Source: Phoronis australis (lineage: Eukaryota; Phoronida; Phoronidae). From it: 64,000 bases of DNA. A program made the position numbers and the translations under genes. The DNA lies in assembly GCA_002633005.1 (NCBI GenBank), contig NMRA01000058.1:1020409-1084408 (forward strand), read 5' to 3'. How positions within the stretch are numbered: the stretch's first letter is position 1; each line of letters starts with the position of its first letter. Positions 52,901-57,890 of the stretch are shown here, piece after piece. The notes under the pieces were generated by a model. The model saw only the letters and a list, made by a program, of their open reading frames with translations. It had not been told where the DNA came from and searched no databases.

Positions 52901-55900
52901 TATGCTGGAATATGAATGGAGATAAACTTGGTTTAAGATGATCATCCGTGCGACAGAGCAATTTGGCTATGACCTCGGCACATGTAAAGTTGTTAATTAA
53001 ACAGCTTGTTTTTCTACAATAAATAGAAAGGCGCGAAGAAACTGTATTTCATAGTCTATTGGGCAGGTAACAATCCAATTTTCTTGTTGAAAAGCTGAAC
53101 ATCTAATTTCGCTGATCTGCGGGCATTTACGAACTAACAAAGACTAGTTGTGATATTCATGCAAAGGCCACTTTGTCTTTAGAATTGCGGTTTACAGTCG
53201 AGTATTTGTAGATCGATGTACATATCCCCATCACATTATCCCAATGATAGGTCTTTGAATTGTGCAAAAGGTCCAAGGAGTAAACAATCAGGGACAGGAT
53301 CAGATGTTCCTGCGGAACATGATCTGACCAGAAACTGTGAGCCTTGGTAGATAGGCTCAGACCTGCCGGGTTACCTAGTGACCATTTCCATTTTAAGACC
53401 ATTAGTTGGGCACATGAGTACAGTAGCCCTGCATTGTGACAGTTCAAGAATGATTCCATACCTATCGCCAGGACTGTGAGTGATGGCCTATGTGACCAAT
53501 CAGAACGCAGCATTCTTGACACACCTACGTTTCCAAGCTGCCATTTTACCCGACAAACAACACATTACCGGGTAAAACTTATTGTTTGTTTGTCGACATT
53601 TTGCAAGGGGGCGGAGTTTACAATAAGTCTATCACTGAGCCTTTGATACGTCATTGTCTATTGAGGGCCTCTCTCTTCAGTTTCATGTCTGAGTTATTGT
53701 TTCAACATTGTCCCAATGACCTTTATCACGCACTTTTTAATTGTTTTTCACACTGCTTTAGTCTTCTGTTGTAGCTTTAATAGCTTCAACATGCCATTCT
53801 TGAATATTATTCATAATGTTGTAGTATTTCCTAGGACATTTACCGCACAACAAGATTCTAGATTATTCTTCGTAATGTGGTATTTTCCAAATTTTAAACA
53901 TTCACCATGGTAACGCTGTTGTGTTGTTTTCAAGGATCTCTACCATCAAGCATTTGAGAATGTTGCCATCATGTTTGCATCCATTCCAAACTTTTCCGAG
54001 TTCTACGTGGAGCTGGAGGGCAACAACGAAGGTGTGGAGTGTCTCCGTCTCCTTAATGAGATTATCGCCGACTTTGATGAGGTGAGAGTGCATGAAGCAG
54101 TAGAAATAATGCGTCCAACTTCCAAGCAGTCTTTTAAATTTTGCACAGGAAAAGTTTTGCAACTCTCATCGTTTCAAATCGGCCTGAGGTGGTTTTTGCT
54201 ATAAATAGAATTCGGGGCATGAAATTTGGCAAGTACATTTTTGTTAAAGGAGTGACGACACCTTCCAGTTTCATGCAGATTCATTGGACTCTAAATCATG
54301 GGCTCTGGCGTGTCGTCCATCCGGATTGACCAGTTAAGAATTGCTTAACATTTGGCTCAAGTTACTTAAACTTTGATTGGAGTTTTGGCCATTGTACAAC
54401 TTAACTGTTGATTTATTCAAATGAATAGTACTAATCATAACGTGTGTGCATTTATTACGACTGTAGCAACTTATAAGTACAGTAATTCTCCACTAATTTA
54501 GCACACCCACCTCATTTTGCACTCCGAAAATATTTGGAAAATAATATTTTATCCGGGCCTCACTTATTTCGCGTAAGGCTGCATGGCAGGAATTTCTTAC
54601 CACATTAAATTATTAAATTCCCACATGATCAGTTTTGCAGGCAAACCTCATAATAGTTAATCCTAATAACACCCACTTATTCAATTACGTTATTAATATC
54701 TGAGCAGCTGCAAATTCACCACTTCATGCATCTGTTCATATGGGATGTCTCATCTTGTAGCAAATATGCAGTGAAAGGAGTTGCTTGTTAAGTTCTACTT
54801 AATTTCACAGCCTGGTCAGCTATGAAGTCTGTACATTCTGTTTGTTTCGCACACCCCAGCTATCCAACGAAAATATTTTAAAATAATTAATTTTGTGGAT
54901 AGTAAGAGGAGAATTGCGATACAGCATGTAATCCTGAAGGAAGGAAAGATGACATGTTACCAGGATTTTCCGTAGATAAGCCCATGGGCGTGTTTTCGGA
55001 AAATGAAAATTTTCATGTGATTTAGTAACACCAAATAAAGGCCTGGGCGTTTATTCGGAAAAGGGGGCGTTTTTACTTAAAACTTGTAAATGCATAATTT
55101 GCCAACACCTTGTTTGTTTTTGTAAATGATAAATGCTACTTAAAACTGAATTTGTGACAAAAAGTTGATGCTGAGTAGGCTTTTAAGAGGAAATTTTCCA
55201 AATAAATCCCCCACTATCTGGACATTTGACAACAGAAGTTGTAACACCAAATGAGAGTTTATTCGGCAAAATTTTCCGAATAAATGCCCATGGGCGTTTC
55301 ATTGGGTGAGCTTATCTACGGAAAAATCCGGTATGCAGAGTGATGATGTGTATTGATTTCTTAGACACTCAGACACCGACTGAGAACAGCACTTTGAGTT
55401 GCATTCTTTAAACCCATTTAGATTCTTGAAGAAGACCAGTTCCGCTACATTGAGAAGATAAAAACTATCGGCTCGTCATACATGGCTGCATCAGGACTCA
55501 CACCAGACACCAATTGTTCTGACTTCAGTCATGTGATCTCGTTGGCAGAGTTCGCATTCTCTATGATGAGTCAGTTGGCATATGTCAACGAACACTCCTT
55601 CAACAACTTCAAGCTCAAAATAGGTACAGTTGGGCAACAGGATTAATTTTCAGCGAAATTCAAAATTTAAGTGCTGTACGCTTTTTAGATAATACACATT
55701 TGGCTAAATATCCACCCCCAAAGTTTTAAAAGCCTAATGATAAATGCGGTACTGTTGATGGGTTTGTCTTAACACTCACGAACAGAGTTTTATTCAGACT
55801 TCTTGATTTAGCTATGTGACTTTCAACTTCAGTCATGGACGGTGCAGCACTGAAATAAGGGGGGGCTATAGCCCTCCTAGCCCGCTATGATGCACCGCCC

Positions 55901-56814
55901 ATGAACTATGGGCGATGCAGCTCTGAAATAAGTGGGGAGGGGGGCTATAGCCCTCTCCCAGCCTCTTATGGTGTGCTGACCATGTAAATGTCTGAGGTTT
56001 GAATGTTTTAGCATGTTGGCTGTTTTAAATCTGTCTTGGTGACTGGGCCCTTACGTAACTCGTACTTCTTTCTGTTTAGGTATGAATGTTGGCCCTGTTG
56101 TTGCCGGGGTCATTGGAGCCAGGAAACCTCAGTATGACATCTGGGGTAATGCCGTAAACATTGCAAGTAGAATGGAGAGTACGGGTAAACCAGGCAGAAT
56201 ACAGGTGAGAATTAACTGCTGGGGGTATTGTGGAAATAGTTGCTTTAAACAATGTGCAACTTAGTGTATTCACAGGAACTTGCAAATGGGAATAAAGGGG
56301 TGACTTTAGTCAAATGGAAATAGTCTAGATGGGTAGGTTATCTGCAACACATTTGTCAGTGTACATCTGTGAGCAAATAGTACTTATAACTACGCCAACG
56401 AAGCAATCCTAAATGAATAGGATATTGCATTCGTCTCGACACTATCTGTTGTGGCTAAAAATTAACTGCTTCCATTTTTGGTCATGTCTAAGGTATCGTT
56501 TCTATATCCTTTCTTTTTCATCATGGATTGAAGCATGTCTTGGTTATGTTGATGTTACATTTTACTAACTCATGTAATGTTACTTGTTCGATGTGTACTA
56601 ATGTGATGCACTGTTACATCGGCTGTTGACACTTGCCAAGCAAGCTTTACGTGTTTTTCTCCTCTGTCCACAGCTGACTCAAGAGATGTACAACATTCTC
56701 ACCAAACGAGGCTACTCGCTGGAGTGCCGGGGCAAGATACATGTTAAGGGTAAAGGAGAAATGTTGACGTACTTCTTGACTGGTAGACCGTTCTCAACCC
56801 AGACGTCCTGCTAG
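7068..56814 (+). CDS. ADCY5/6: Membrane adenylyl cyclase, type 5/6-like (whole gene, 18 exons found)
   Basis: Spliced gene spanning 49.7 kb. The product converts ATP to cAMP and diphosphate at the cytoplasmic face of a membrane; family members respond to G proteins. The exons, joined in phase, give about 1,107 residues: N-terminus 1-145, six membrane spans to about 305, C1a about 334-545, C1b about 546-628, second membrane block, then C2. Visible catalytic features are the C1a metal ligands in ILFAD (D379) and KILGDCYYC (D423), the C2 purine-selecting Lys in KTIGS and Asp in QYDIWGN, and the C2 Asn and Arg in NIASR. Assignment to type 5/6 rests on [10 protein letters not shown] before the first span, RMGY in C1b, the segment [20 protein letters not shown], and [19 protein letters not shown] in C2. 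Vertebrate proteins run to roughly 1,160-1,260 residues. One exon, carrying span 7, is not located (42262-44996). All introns found are GT-AG. Confidence 0.96.
9010..9215. repeat. Degenerate short-unit tandem repeat
   Basis: Four to five copies of a unit built on atagatgataatccaaag, spaced roughly 45-60 bp, with diverged spacers containing ttgtaatggtccatg. No function is evident. Confidence 0.7.
10150..10620. repeat. Dispersed repeat, copy 1
   Basis: Contains aagtttggctgtgtaaaaa and ctcagaaatggctgatcag. A diverged copy with aagtttggctaaattgg and ctcagaaatggccagtctg lies at 25110-25330. The family is unidentified. Confidence 0.5.
12419..12866. repeat. 448-bp inverted-repeat element with TGTCAAACGTGTAAAA core
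   Basis: Ends are cccgggtgagaattttac (12419-12436) and gtaaaattctcactcggg (12849-12866), inverted copies with one mismatch. The interior is almost all short variants of cgtgtcaaacgtgtaaaa in both orientations. It is best read as a MITE or foldback element filled by a short satellite. Confidence 0.75.
13589..13930 (+). mobile_element. Ty3/mag-like LTR retrotransposon relic (LTR, PBS, gag start)
   Basis: A candidate LTR, about 250 bp, runs from tgtcacgtgggcggagc to ctgcataacaaca at 13837, with a tatataa box at 13724. TTGGCGACGAGGAT follows at 13838-13851, a primer-binding sequence typical of metazoan mag-like Ty3 elements (from family knowledge). The frame around 13890 reads FHVPVPPTF, stop, PNGLWDKK, resembling a broken gag start. 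No protease, reverse transcriptase or second LTR was found. Confidence 0.55.
17056..17199. repeat. Direct repeat, left copy (about 140 bp)
   Basis: Matches 17640-17770 from atcgtaatctattttg to ggacaaaacgcc, with scattered differences. The two copies start 584 bp apart. They could be terminal direct repeats of a small element or a segmental duplication. Confidence 0.7.
17640..17770. repeat. Direct repeat, right copy (about 130 bp)
   Basis: Partner of 17056-17199. It shares cggggta, gagctatgttg-like and ttatgacgtaaat segments. The intervening DNA shows no ORF with a known domain. Confidence 0.7.
18352..18359 (+). promoter_or_regulatory. Candidate TATA box inside the Harbinger-like element
   Basis: TATAAAAA, 63 nt before the ATG at 18422 that opens a 53-codon ORF ([17 protein letters not shown] at its start). 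It could be a remnant element promoter. Chance occurrence cannot be excluded. Confidence 0.3.
18377..18619 (-). pseudogene. Possible Harbinger transposase N-terminal remnant
   Basis: An 80-codon minus-strand ORF inside the TIR element. It reads [16 protein letters not shown] near its start and [15 protein letters not shown] in the middle. An Arg run followed by W(V)RP is common near the start of Harbinger-type transposases (family knowledge). The rest of the catalytic domain is absent, so the copy is not autonomous. The match is short and the call is inference. Confidence 0.35.
19739..19888 (+). CDS. ADCY5/6: Adenylyl cyclase exon 2: span 6 and start of cytosolic helix
   Basis: 50 codons, phase 0 at both ends, bounded by atctctag and CAG|gtagca. 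It begins [17 protein letters not shown], which is span 6 and continues exon 1 (LWRQ) directly. It then runs through [19 protein letters not shown] to QRENQQQ, the helical linker that leads into C1a. The match to type 5/6 cyclases is close across the whole exon. Confidence 0.94.
19889..20583 (+). other. Intron 2 (0.7 kb)
   Basis: Contains a minus-strand tRNA-derived SINE copy at about 20312-20510. Otherwise nothing recognised. Confidence 0.85.
20312..20510 (-). mobile_element. tRNA-derived SINE, copy 1
   Basis: On the minus strand it begins ggcaatgtggcctagtggg (A-box-like tggcctagtgg), runs through tttactcaaggtcgtgggtg (degenerate B box), then ccaggtgatcaatgc and a short tail. The other copies are at 24791 and 52446. 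It ends about 75 bp before exon 3. Confidence 0.75.
20584..20705 (+). CDS. ADCY5/6: Adenylyl cyclase exon 3: entry to C1a
   Basis: 122 nt (40 codons plus 2 nt), acceptor tctacag, donor AG|gtatga. It encodes [20 protein letters not shown], the signature start of C1a, and continues to [13 protein letters not shown]. The trailing AG joins the T that opens exon 4 to give Ser374. Confidence 0.95.
21720..23010. repeat. Cluster of tagtggc-family degenerate repeats
   Basis: Several consecutive diverged units, each with a tgatgaa(g/a)tttggtacaa-like phrase and a ccctagtggccaattttat-like phrase. Examples are near 21825-21900, 22030-22060, 22430-22460, 22560-22600 and 22975-23000. Copies also occur at 95-420, 28950-29320 and elsewhere. 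No coding content is evident. Confidence 0.5.
23200..23290. repeat. Dispersed repeat shared with intron 12
   Basis: Contains gtttgcagtgctgtcgtggg; a diverged copy, gtttgcagtgcaattgtggg, lies at about 50208. Orientation is the same. The family is unidentified. Confidence 0.45.
24791..25010 (+). mobile_element. tRNA-derived SINE, copy 2
   Basis: Starts gatggcaatgtggcctagtg with the A-box-like tggcctagtggg at 24801-24812. A degraded B-box region follows (gattgttcgggtcgc), then the shared 3' body (gcaggtgatcagtgcaatgg). It is the plus-strand member of the family. Confidence 0.75.
25395..25690. repeat. Dispersed repeat (about 300 bp), copy 1
   Basis: Shares ccttatctctgtgattgctt, cagaattttttgttttcat and gcaaatacatctttaa, in the same order, with 58985-59340. 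Both are in the same orientation. It has no coding features. Confidence 0.65.
25838..25980 (+). CDS. ADCY5/6: Adenylyl cyclase exon 4: C1a with first metal-binding Asp
   Basis: 143 nt, acceptor tatttccag, donor G|gtaagc. It encodes [15 protein letters not shown], then [17 protein letters not shown] and LRIKILG. D379 in ILFAD is the first of the two aspartates that bind the catalytic metals in class III cyclases. The last base G starts Gly422, completed by exon 5. Confidence 0.96.
26500..26830 (+). pseudogene. Non-LTR retrotransposon reverse transcriptase C-terminal fragment
   Basis: A frame open from 26500 to the TGA at 26746 reads [15 protein letters not shown], then [19 protein letters not shown], then [20 protein letters not shown]. 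This is the typical C-terminal part of jockey/CR1-type reverse transcriptase ORFs (LDYCD, QRLQN-like, W..L..R...H). Beyond the stop a related reading, [15 protein letters not shown], continues to about 26826. It is broken and lacks the catalytic YADD region. Confidence 0.7.
26985..27860. repeat. 0.9-kb dispersed repeat, copy A
   Basis: Shares long diverged similarity with 31490-32690 and then 33530-33650, for example aacctatgacagactttct and gaatggatagttcc. Copy A is continuous; copy B is interrupted by inserted DNA at about 32690-33530. The open frames here are not conserved in a way that suggests a protein. Confidence 0.7.
27860..27980. repeat. GGTCGGC/GCCGACC palindromic cluster
   Basis: GC-rich for this window. 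Short self-complementary units of gccgacc and ggtcggc repeat about eight times. A related but more diverged stretch, ending gaccgttcgtttagccgac, occurs at 29640-29720. It may be the end of a foldback element. Confidence 0.55.
28950..29320. repeat. tagtggc-family repeat units
   Basis: Two diverged units with tgatgagacttgtcgcatag-like and cctcctagtggcacc-like phrases. Same family as 95-420 and 21720-23010. Confidence 0.45.
31589..32024. repeat. 436-bp direct duplication, left copy
   Basis: Matches 32026-32461 with only about six or seven base differences (for example aatccc/aatgcc, ctagcaa/cttgcaa, agttgag/agtggag). A single N at 32025 separates the copies. It is most likely two alleles joined by the assembler, not a true tandem repeat. 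Confidence 0.85.
32025..32025. other. Single N (assembly join)
   Basis: The only ambiguous base noticed in the window. It lies exactly between two near-identical 436-bp copies. Confidence 0.9.
32026..32461. repeat. 436-bp direct duplication, right copy
   Basis: Partner of 31589-32024. The sequence continues past 32461 into the shared body of the 0.9-kb repeat, so this copy is the one joined correctly on its right side. Confidence 0.85.
32690..33010 (+). repeat. Inverted-repeat partner of 37320-37605
   Basis: acatgtggagaatttctgg at the start and cacaaagggccacttccca at the end are found reverse-complemented at 37605 and 37326. Matches occur through the whole interval, with substitutions. It lies inside the DNA that interrupts copy B of the 0.9-kb repeat. 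Confidence 0.75.
33260..33535 (+). repeat. Inverted-repeat partner of 34480-34735
   Basis: Segments such as gcaatgcggtcatcacc and ctctctttgatcttggtac appear in reverse complement at 34560-34580 and 34540. Similarity covers about 270 bp with scattered changes. Confidence 0.7.
34480..34735 (-). repeat. Inverted-repeat partner of 33260-33535
   Basis: Reverse-complement copy of the left partner, lying just outside the right end of the 2.8-kb TIR element. It shows this repeat also exists independently of that element. Confidence 0.7.
35277..37083. mobile_element. 1.8-kb TIR element with TACCGTAAACGTTCGG ends
   Basis: Ends are taccgtaaacgttcgg (35277-35292) and ccgaacgtttatggta (37068-37083), inverse copies with one difference. 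Subterminal blocks on both sides repeat short units such as ttaaccgccca and taagcgccca in several orientations (35293-35480, 36905-37060). No transposase was recognised. The units resemble those in the CCGTATTCGCCC elements, suggesting one superfamily. Confidence 0.7.
37320..37605 (-). repeat. Inverted-repeat partner of 32690-33010
   Basis: Reverse complement of the left partner from ggaagtggccctttgtcaag to attctccacatgtgg. It lies 4.3 kb away, so the pair could promote inversion or hairpin formation in the transcript. Confidence 0.75.
37606..38758. other. End of intron 4, nothing recognised
   Basis: AT-rich sequence leading to the exon 5 acceptor. The short ORFs have no recognisable features. 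Confidence 0.45.
38759..39014 (+). CDS. ADCY5/6: Adenylyl cyclase exon 5: C1a core with second metal-binding Asp
   Basis: 256 nt, acceptor cttgttag, donor GG|gtaggc. It opens with [21 protein letters not shown]423 is the second metal ligand. It then encodes [20 protein letters not shown] and [15 protein letters not shown], and ends MEAGGIPG. The final GG joins a G from exon 6 to give Gly507. This is among the most conserved parts of the family and shows no break. Confidence 0.97.
39015..39578 (+). other. Intron 5 (0.56 kb)
   Basis: Bounded by gtaggc and gtcccag. No repeats or motifs seen. Confidence 0.85.
39579..39723 (+). CDS. ADCY5/6: Adenylyl cyclase exon 6: end of C1a
   Basis: 145 nt, acceptor tgtcccag, donor AAG|gtaaac. 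One base completes Gly507; the remaining 48 codons begin [20 protein letters not shown] and end [13 protein letters not shown]. The [13 protein letters not shown] stretch and the TFLI strand close C1a as in type 5/6 proteins. The exon ends on a codon boundary. Confidence 0.94.
39871..39916. repeat. Purine-rich (GAGAGG)n microsatellite
   Basis: A run of about 46 bp of only A and G, built from gagaggg and gagaggggg units. Confidence 0.9.
39940..39974. repeat. (AATAC)n pentanucleotide microsatellite
   Basis: About seven copies of aatac in a row. Confidence 0.9.
40617..40714 (+). CDS. ADCY5/6: Adenylyl cyclase exon 7: C1b linker, RMG motif
   Basis: 98 nt, acceptor acttgcag, donor AA|gtacgc. It encodes a charged, poorly conserved stretch ([18 protein letters not shown]) followed by [14 protein letters not shown]. 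The RMG(F/Y) motif is a marker of C1b in type 5/6 cyclases. Phase 0 in and phase 2 out match the neighbours: the trailing AA joins the A of exon 8 to give Lys588. This is the least conserved exon found, so its boundaries depend most on phase and splice sites. Confidence 0.85.
40715..42104 (+). other. Intron 7 (1.4 kb)
   Basis: Bounded by gtacgc and tttacag. No gene, repeat family or clear motif recognised. Confidence 0.8.
42105..42261 (+). CDS. ADCY5/6: Adenylyl cyclase exon 8: C1b end, before span 7
   Basis: 157 nt, acceptor tttttacag, donor AAG|gtgaat. After Lys588 it reads [20 protein letters not shown], then [20 protein letters not shown], then [12 protein letters not shown]. The middle segment is nearly diagnostic for type 5/6. 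It ends at residue 640 on a codon boundary. In relatives the next residues lead straight into span 7; that exon was not found downstream. Confidence 0.95.
42262..44996 (+). other. Interval between exons 8 and 9; one exon not found
   Basis: Starts with gtgaat after exon 8 and ends with tttcag before exon 9. Phase arithmetic requires an exon here whose length is 2 modulo 3. By homology it should encode about 30-40 residues, including span 7. I scanned likely acceptors and saw no matching hydrophobic segment. The interval has a six-unit minisatellite (43745-44195) and otherwise no recognised feature. Confidence 0.75.
43745..44195. repeat. Minisatellite, six units of about 71-86 bp
   Basis: Units contain tctcacatgtgctgtgtcta, then caccatgttgtcttgatttc, then atactctactgtacgtgatg. 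Unit starts are near 43745, 43830, 43900, 43987, 44062 and 44147. Long and short unit types alternate, the longer ones including ttcaacattgcc. Confidence 0.85.
44997..45081 (+). CDS. ADCY5/6: Adenylyl cyclase exon 9: membrane span 8
   Basis: 85 nt, acceptor ttgtttcag, donor TCA|gtaagt. Read with one lead-in base it encodes [20 protein letters not shown] plus VVVMEGCS, one strongly hydrophobic span aligned with span 8 of type 5/6 proteins. The one-base lead-in means the preceding exon must end with two bases of a codon. Exon 8 does not, which is the evidence for a missing exon. The ending phase 0 fits exon 10. Confidence 0.88.
45082..46269 (+). other. Intron after exon 9 (1.2 kb)
   Basis: Bounded by gtaagt and ctttcag. 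Nothing recognised. Confidence 0.85.
46270..46386 (+). CDS. ADCY5/6: Adenylyl cyclase exon 10: membrane span 9
   Basis: 39 codons, phase 0 at both ends, acceptor tctttcag, donor ATA|gtgagt. It encodes a basic cytosolic loop [18 protein letters not shown] followed by a span, [20 protein letters not shown]. The layout matches the loop between spans 8 and 9 in the family. Confidence 0.92.
46387..47577 (+). other. Intron after exon 10 (1.2 kb)
   Basis: Bounded by gtgagt and tttcag. Nothing recognised. Confidence 0.85.
47578..47739 (+). CDS. ADCY5/6: Adenylyl cyclase exon 11: extracellular loop of M2
   Basis: 54 codons, phase 0 at both ends, acceptor ttttcag, donor GAG|gtatag. It encodes a hydrophilic loop, [20 protein letters not shown] onward to [11 protein letters not shown]. 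Three N-glycosylation sequons (NGS, NTS, NIT) lie within 15 residues. Membrane cyclases are typically glycosylated in this M2 loop; the sequence is otherwise poorly conserved, as expected. Confidence 0.9.
47740..49018 (+). other. Intron after exon 11 (1.3 kb)
   Basis: Bounded by gtatag and tttcag. Contains a short TG-rich microsatellite at 48327-48354; otherwise nothing recognised. Confidence 0.85.
48327..48354. repeat. (TG)n microsatellite
   Basis: About 28 bp of tgtg interrupted by two ta steps. Confidence 0.85.
49019..49194 (+). CDS. ADCY5/6: Adenylyl cyclase exon 12: spans 10 and 11
   Basis: 176 nt, acceptor ccttttcag, donor AG|gtttgt. It encodes [20 protein letters not shown] (span 10), then [20 protein letters not shown] (span 11), then the loop [16 protein letters not shown]. 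The LFDN motif after span 11 is shared with type 5/6 proteins. The trailing AG joins A from exon 13 to give Arg. Confidence 0.93.
49195..51188 (+). other. Intron after exon 12 (2.0 kb)
   Basis: Bounded by gtttgt and ttgcag. Contains a fragment of the tagtggc-type family (50040-50110) and a block at 50190-50270 similar to 23200-23290. No gene recognised. Confidence 0.8.
51189..51318 (+). CDS. ADCY5/6: Adenylyl cyclase exon 13: span 12
   Basis: 130 nt, acceptor gtctttgcag, donor CAG|gtaaat. It encodes [20 protein letters not shown] and [14 protein letters not shown], span 12, then RLDFLWKLQ, the conserved start of the helix entering C2. It ends on a codon boundary. Confidence 0.94.
51319..51997 (+). 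other. Intron after exon 13 (0.7 kb)
   Basis: Bounded by gtaaat and ttctag. Nothing recognised. Confidence 0.85.
51998..52117 (+). CDS. ADCY5/6: Adenylyl cyclase exon 14: entry helix of C2
   Basis: 40 codons, phase 0 at both ends, acceptor gtcttctag, donor GAG|gtataa. It encodes [20 protein letters not shown] followed by [12 protein letters not shown]. The LLANILP motif marks the start of the second catalytic domain, mirroring the LLLSVLP of C1a. Confidence 0.95.
52446..52636 (-). mobile_element. tRNA-derived SINE, copy 3 (best B box)
   Basis: On the minus strand it has ggcagtgtgtcctaatgtga at the start, then the B box gggttcgagtccc (52574-52586 complement), close to the tRNA consensus GGTTCGANTCC. 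The 3' body, ccaggtgatcagtgtaatgg, is shared with copies 1 and 2. It is an RNA polymerase III-type SINE by its internal boxes; activity is not implied. Confidence 0.8.
52700..52890. repeat. Dispersed repeat shared with 60715-60925
   Basis: Shares aaaaatcataaaaaatcct, ttttgatagccct and cagtcat-like segments in the same order with the downstream copy. Confidence 0.55.
53935..54081 (+). CDS. ADCY5/6: Adenylyl cyclase exon 15: C2 core
   Basis: 49 codons, phase 0 at both ends, acceptor tgttttcaag, donor GAG|gtgaga. It encodes [20 protein letters not shown], then [20 protein letters not shown], then NEIIADFDE. The C2 counterpart of the first metal-binding Asp is replaced by Ser in FASI, as normal for C2, which supplies no metal ligands. 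Confidence 0.96.
54082..55421 (+). other. Intron after exon 15 (1.3 kb)
   Basis: Bounded by gtgaga and atttag. Contains a tagtggc-family fragment (54200-54320) and a small TIR element (54958-55333). Confidence 0.85.
54958..55333. mobile_element. MITE, about 0.38 kb, GGATTTTCCGTAGATAAGC ends
   Basis: The left end has ggattttccgtagataagc (54963-54981); the right end has gcttatctacggaaaaatcc (55310-55329), the inverse with a one-base length difference. Inner arms repeat cccatgggcg, aataaa and ttcggaaaa in both orientations. Both ends begin TACC-G/A, as in the 1.8-kb element at 35277. No coding content. Confidence 0.75.
55422..55623 (+). CDS. ADCY5/6: Adenylyl cyclase exon 16: C2 with purine-selecting Lys
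   Basis: 202 nt, acceptor acccatttag, donor G|gtacag. It encodes [20 protein letters not shown], then [11 protein letters not shown], and ends [14 protein letters not shown]. The Lys of KTIGS contacts the adenine ring in mammalian cyclases and helps select ATP over GTP. The last G starts the Gly completed by exon 17. Confidence 0.96.
55624..56079 (+). other. Intron after exon 16 (0.46 kb)
   Basis: Bounded by gtacag and gtttag. Contains the palindromic duplication at 55838-55970. Confidence 0.85.
55838..55970. repeat. Duplicated hairpin-prone unit (ggggctatagccc)
   Basis: Two copies of a unit of about 70 bp, each with tgaaataag followed by a GC-rich palindrome gggctatagccct. The first also has ggtgca and tgcaccgcccatg arms. 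Confidence 0.75.
56080..56204 (+). CDS. ADCY5/6: Adenylyl cyclase exon 17: C2 catalytic motif
   Basis: 125 nt, acceptor tctgtttag, donor CAG|gtgaga. It encodes [20 protein letters not shown], then [20 protein letters not shown]. The Asp in QYDIWG is the second adenine-selecting residue. The Asn and Arg of NIASR are the transition-state residues of the mammalian enzyme. All are intact, so the protein is expected to be catalytically active. Confidence 0.97.
56205..56673 (+). other. Intron after exon 17 (0.47 kb)
   Basis: Bounded by gtgaga and gtccacag. Nothing recognised. Confidence 0.85.
56674..56814 (+). CDS. ADCY5/6: Adenylyl cyclase exon 18: C2 end and stop codon
   Basis: 46 codons plus TAG at 56812-56814, acceptor ctgtccacag. 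It encodes [20 protein letters not shown], then [15 protein letters not shown], then a short tail [11 protein letters not shown]. The VKGKGEM motif contains the C2 Lys that binds the ATP phosphates. The short tail after the last strand resembles type 5/6 proteins. Confidence 0.96.
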   Translation: MTQEMYNILTKRGYSLECRGKIHVKGKGEMLTYFLTGRPFSTQTSC

Positions 56815-56905
56815 ATAAGCCTTGTCAACCAACCAGAGTACGTTAATACATTCCATCGGAGACCAAATCAACAATGAGATAATAAATCGAGACGAGATCA
56901 ATTAA
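56815..56905 (+). other. Probable proximal 3' UTR of the cyclase gene
   Basis: Follows the stop codon directly. The first AATAAA hexamer is at 56881-56886, giving a minimal 3' UTR of about 90 nt. Further hexamers at 57560-57565 and 60036-60041 could give longer forms. The sequence alone cannot say which are used. Confidence 0.5.
56881..56886 (+). promoter_or_regulatory. Candidate polyadenylation signal AATAAA
   Basis: First consensus hexamer after the cyclase stop codon, 67 nt downstream of it. The hexamer is common in AT-rich DNA, so position is the main support. Confidence 0.45.
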
Positions 56906-57499
56906 GTGAAGACTGTCGCATGTTTTGGGTGTCGTCTTCTTTTACATTTTGCCCATGGTTCATTGCTGTCTGAATTTTTCTGAGTGGCCGCGAATAATTT
57001 TTGTAACGCTACAAGTGATTTCCATTCAATATTGGGAGTCGAGTGTCAATCTTATTTTGAAAGATTGTCGCATTTTGAATCTCTTAAGTTTTTCATCCAG
57101 TAGTCCAATTTTGAAAATCTCTGTCGAAGCCTAGTCATTTGGGTGTGTTGTGTGGCAACAAGTTATGGGCAGTTGTTTTTACTTAACCGTGCCTCAGTAT
57201 TTCAAGCTGAGAATTGCATATGTTCAGAAAACAGGAAATTCCATGCACTTTGTTAAACAAAGCTGCTCAAAATGAGATAAATATTAATGAGTGCCACATT
57301 GTGCACATAATTATACTAATTTTTGAAAGTCTTGGATGATTTGCTGAATTTTTTCAGTTGATTCGGTCATTCCTGTGTTACAATACTAGTCCCACATTTT
57401 TATTGTGTTTTGTTTTATTTTTAATACAAATTTACAAGAGTTACAGGAACGTGTGTCTACATATTAGGAAAACGCTAAGCCTGTCTCCTTGTCAGCTTA

Positions 57500-57890
57500 A
57501 GGTGCATCTCGCACTGTTTAGCTGGATAAAAATGATAATTGAATTGAGCTTTTTACTCTAATAAAATCAGTTTCAAAACATTCCTTACCCCAATAGGATT
57601 CTCTGTTTCCATTACCAACATGAACCTAGGTATCTTCAGGTATTCAAGAAAACGCTTTAGAGCTTAGATGCTAGCCCACTCTGAAATTGCAAATTCAAAA
57701 ATGTTTAGCGGGCTAAAAATGAAAATCGAATTAGTCCTTTTCATCTCATCAAATCAGTCTCATAACATTCCTTTCCCCGATAGGATTCTCTGTTTCTGTT
57801 GCCAACAAGAACCTAGATATCAATAGGGATTCAAGAAATAGCTTCAGAGGCTACCCAACCCTGAAATTGCAAAATCAAAAATGGCACATG
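57500..57890. repeat. Tandem duplication, two copies of about 190 bp
   Basis: Copies start near 57515 and 57700. Shared segments include aggattctctgtttc, accaacatgaacctag/gccaacaagaacctag and ctgaaattgcaaa. Divergence is substantial. It lies in the possible distal 3' UTR. Confidence 0.75.

Larger units (their letters stand above)
52118..53934 (+). other. Intron after exon 14 (1.8 kb)
   Basis: Bounded by gtataa and ttcaag. Contains a minus-strand SINE (52446-52636) and a dispersed repeat (52700-52890). The rest is unrecognised. Confidence 0.85.
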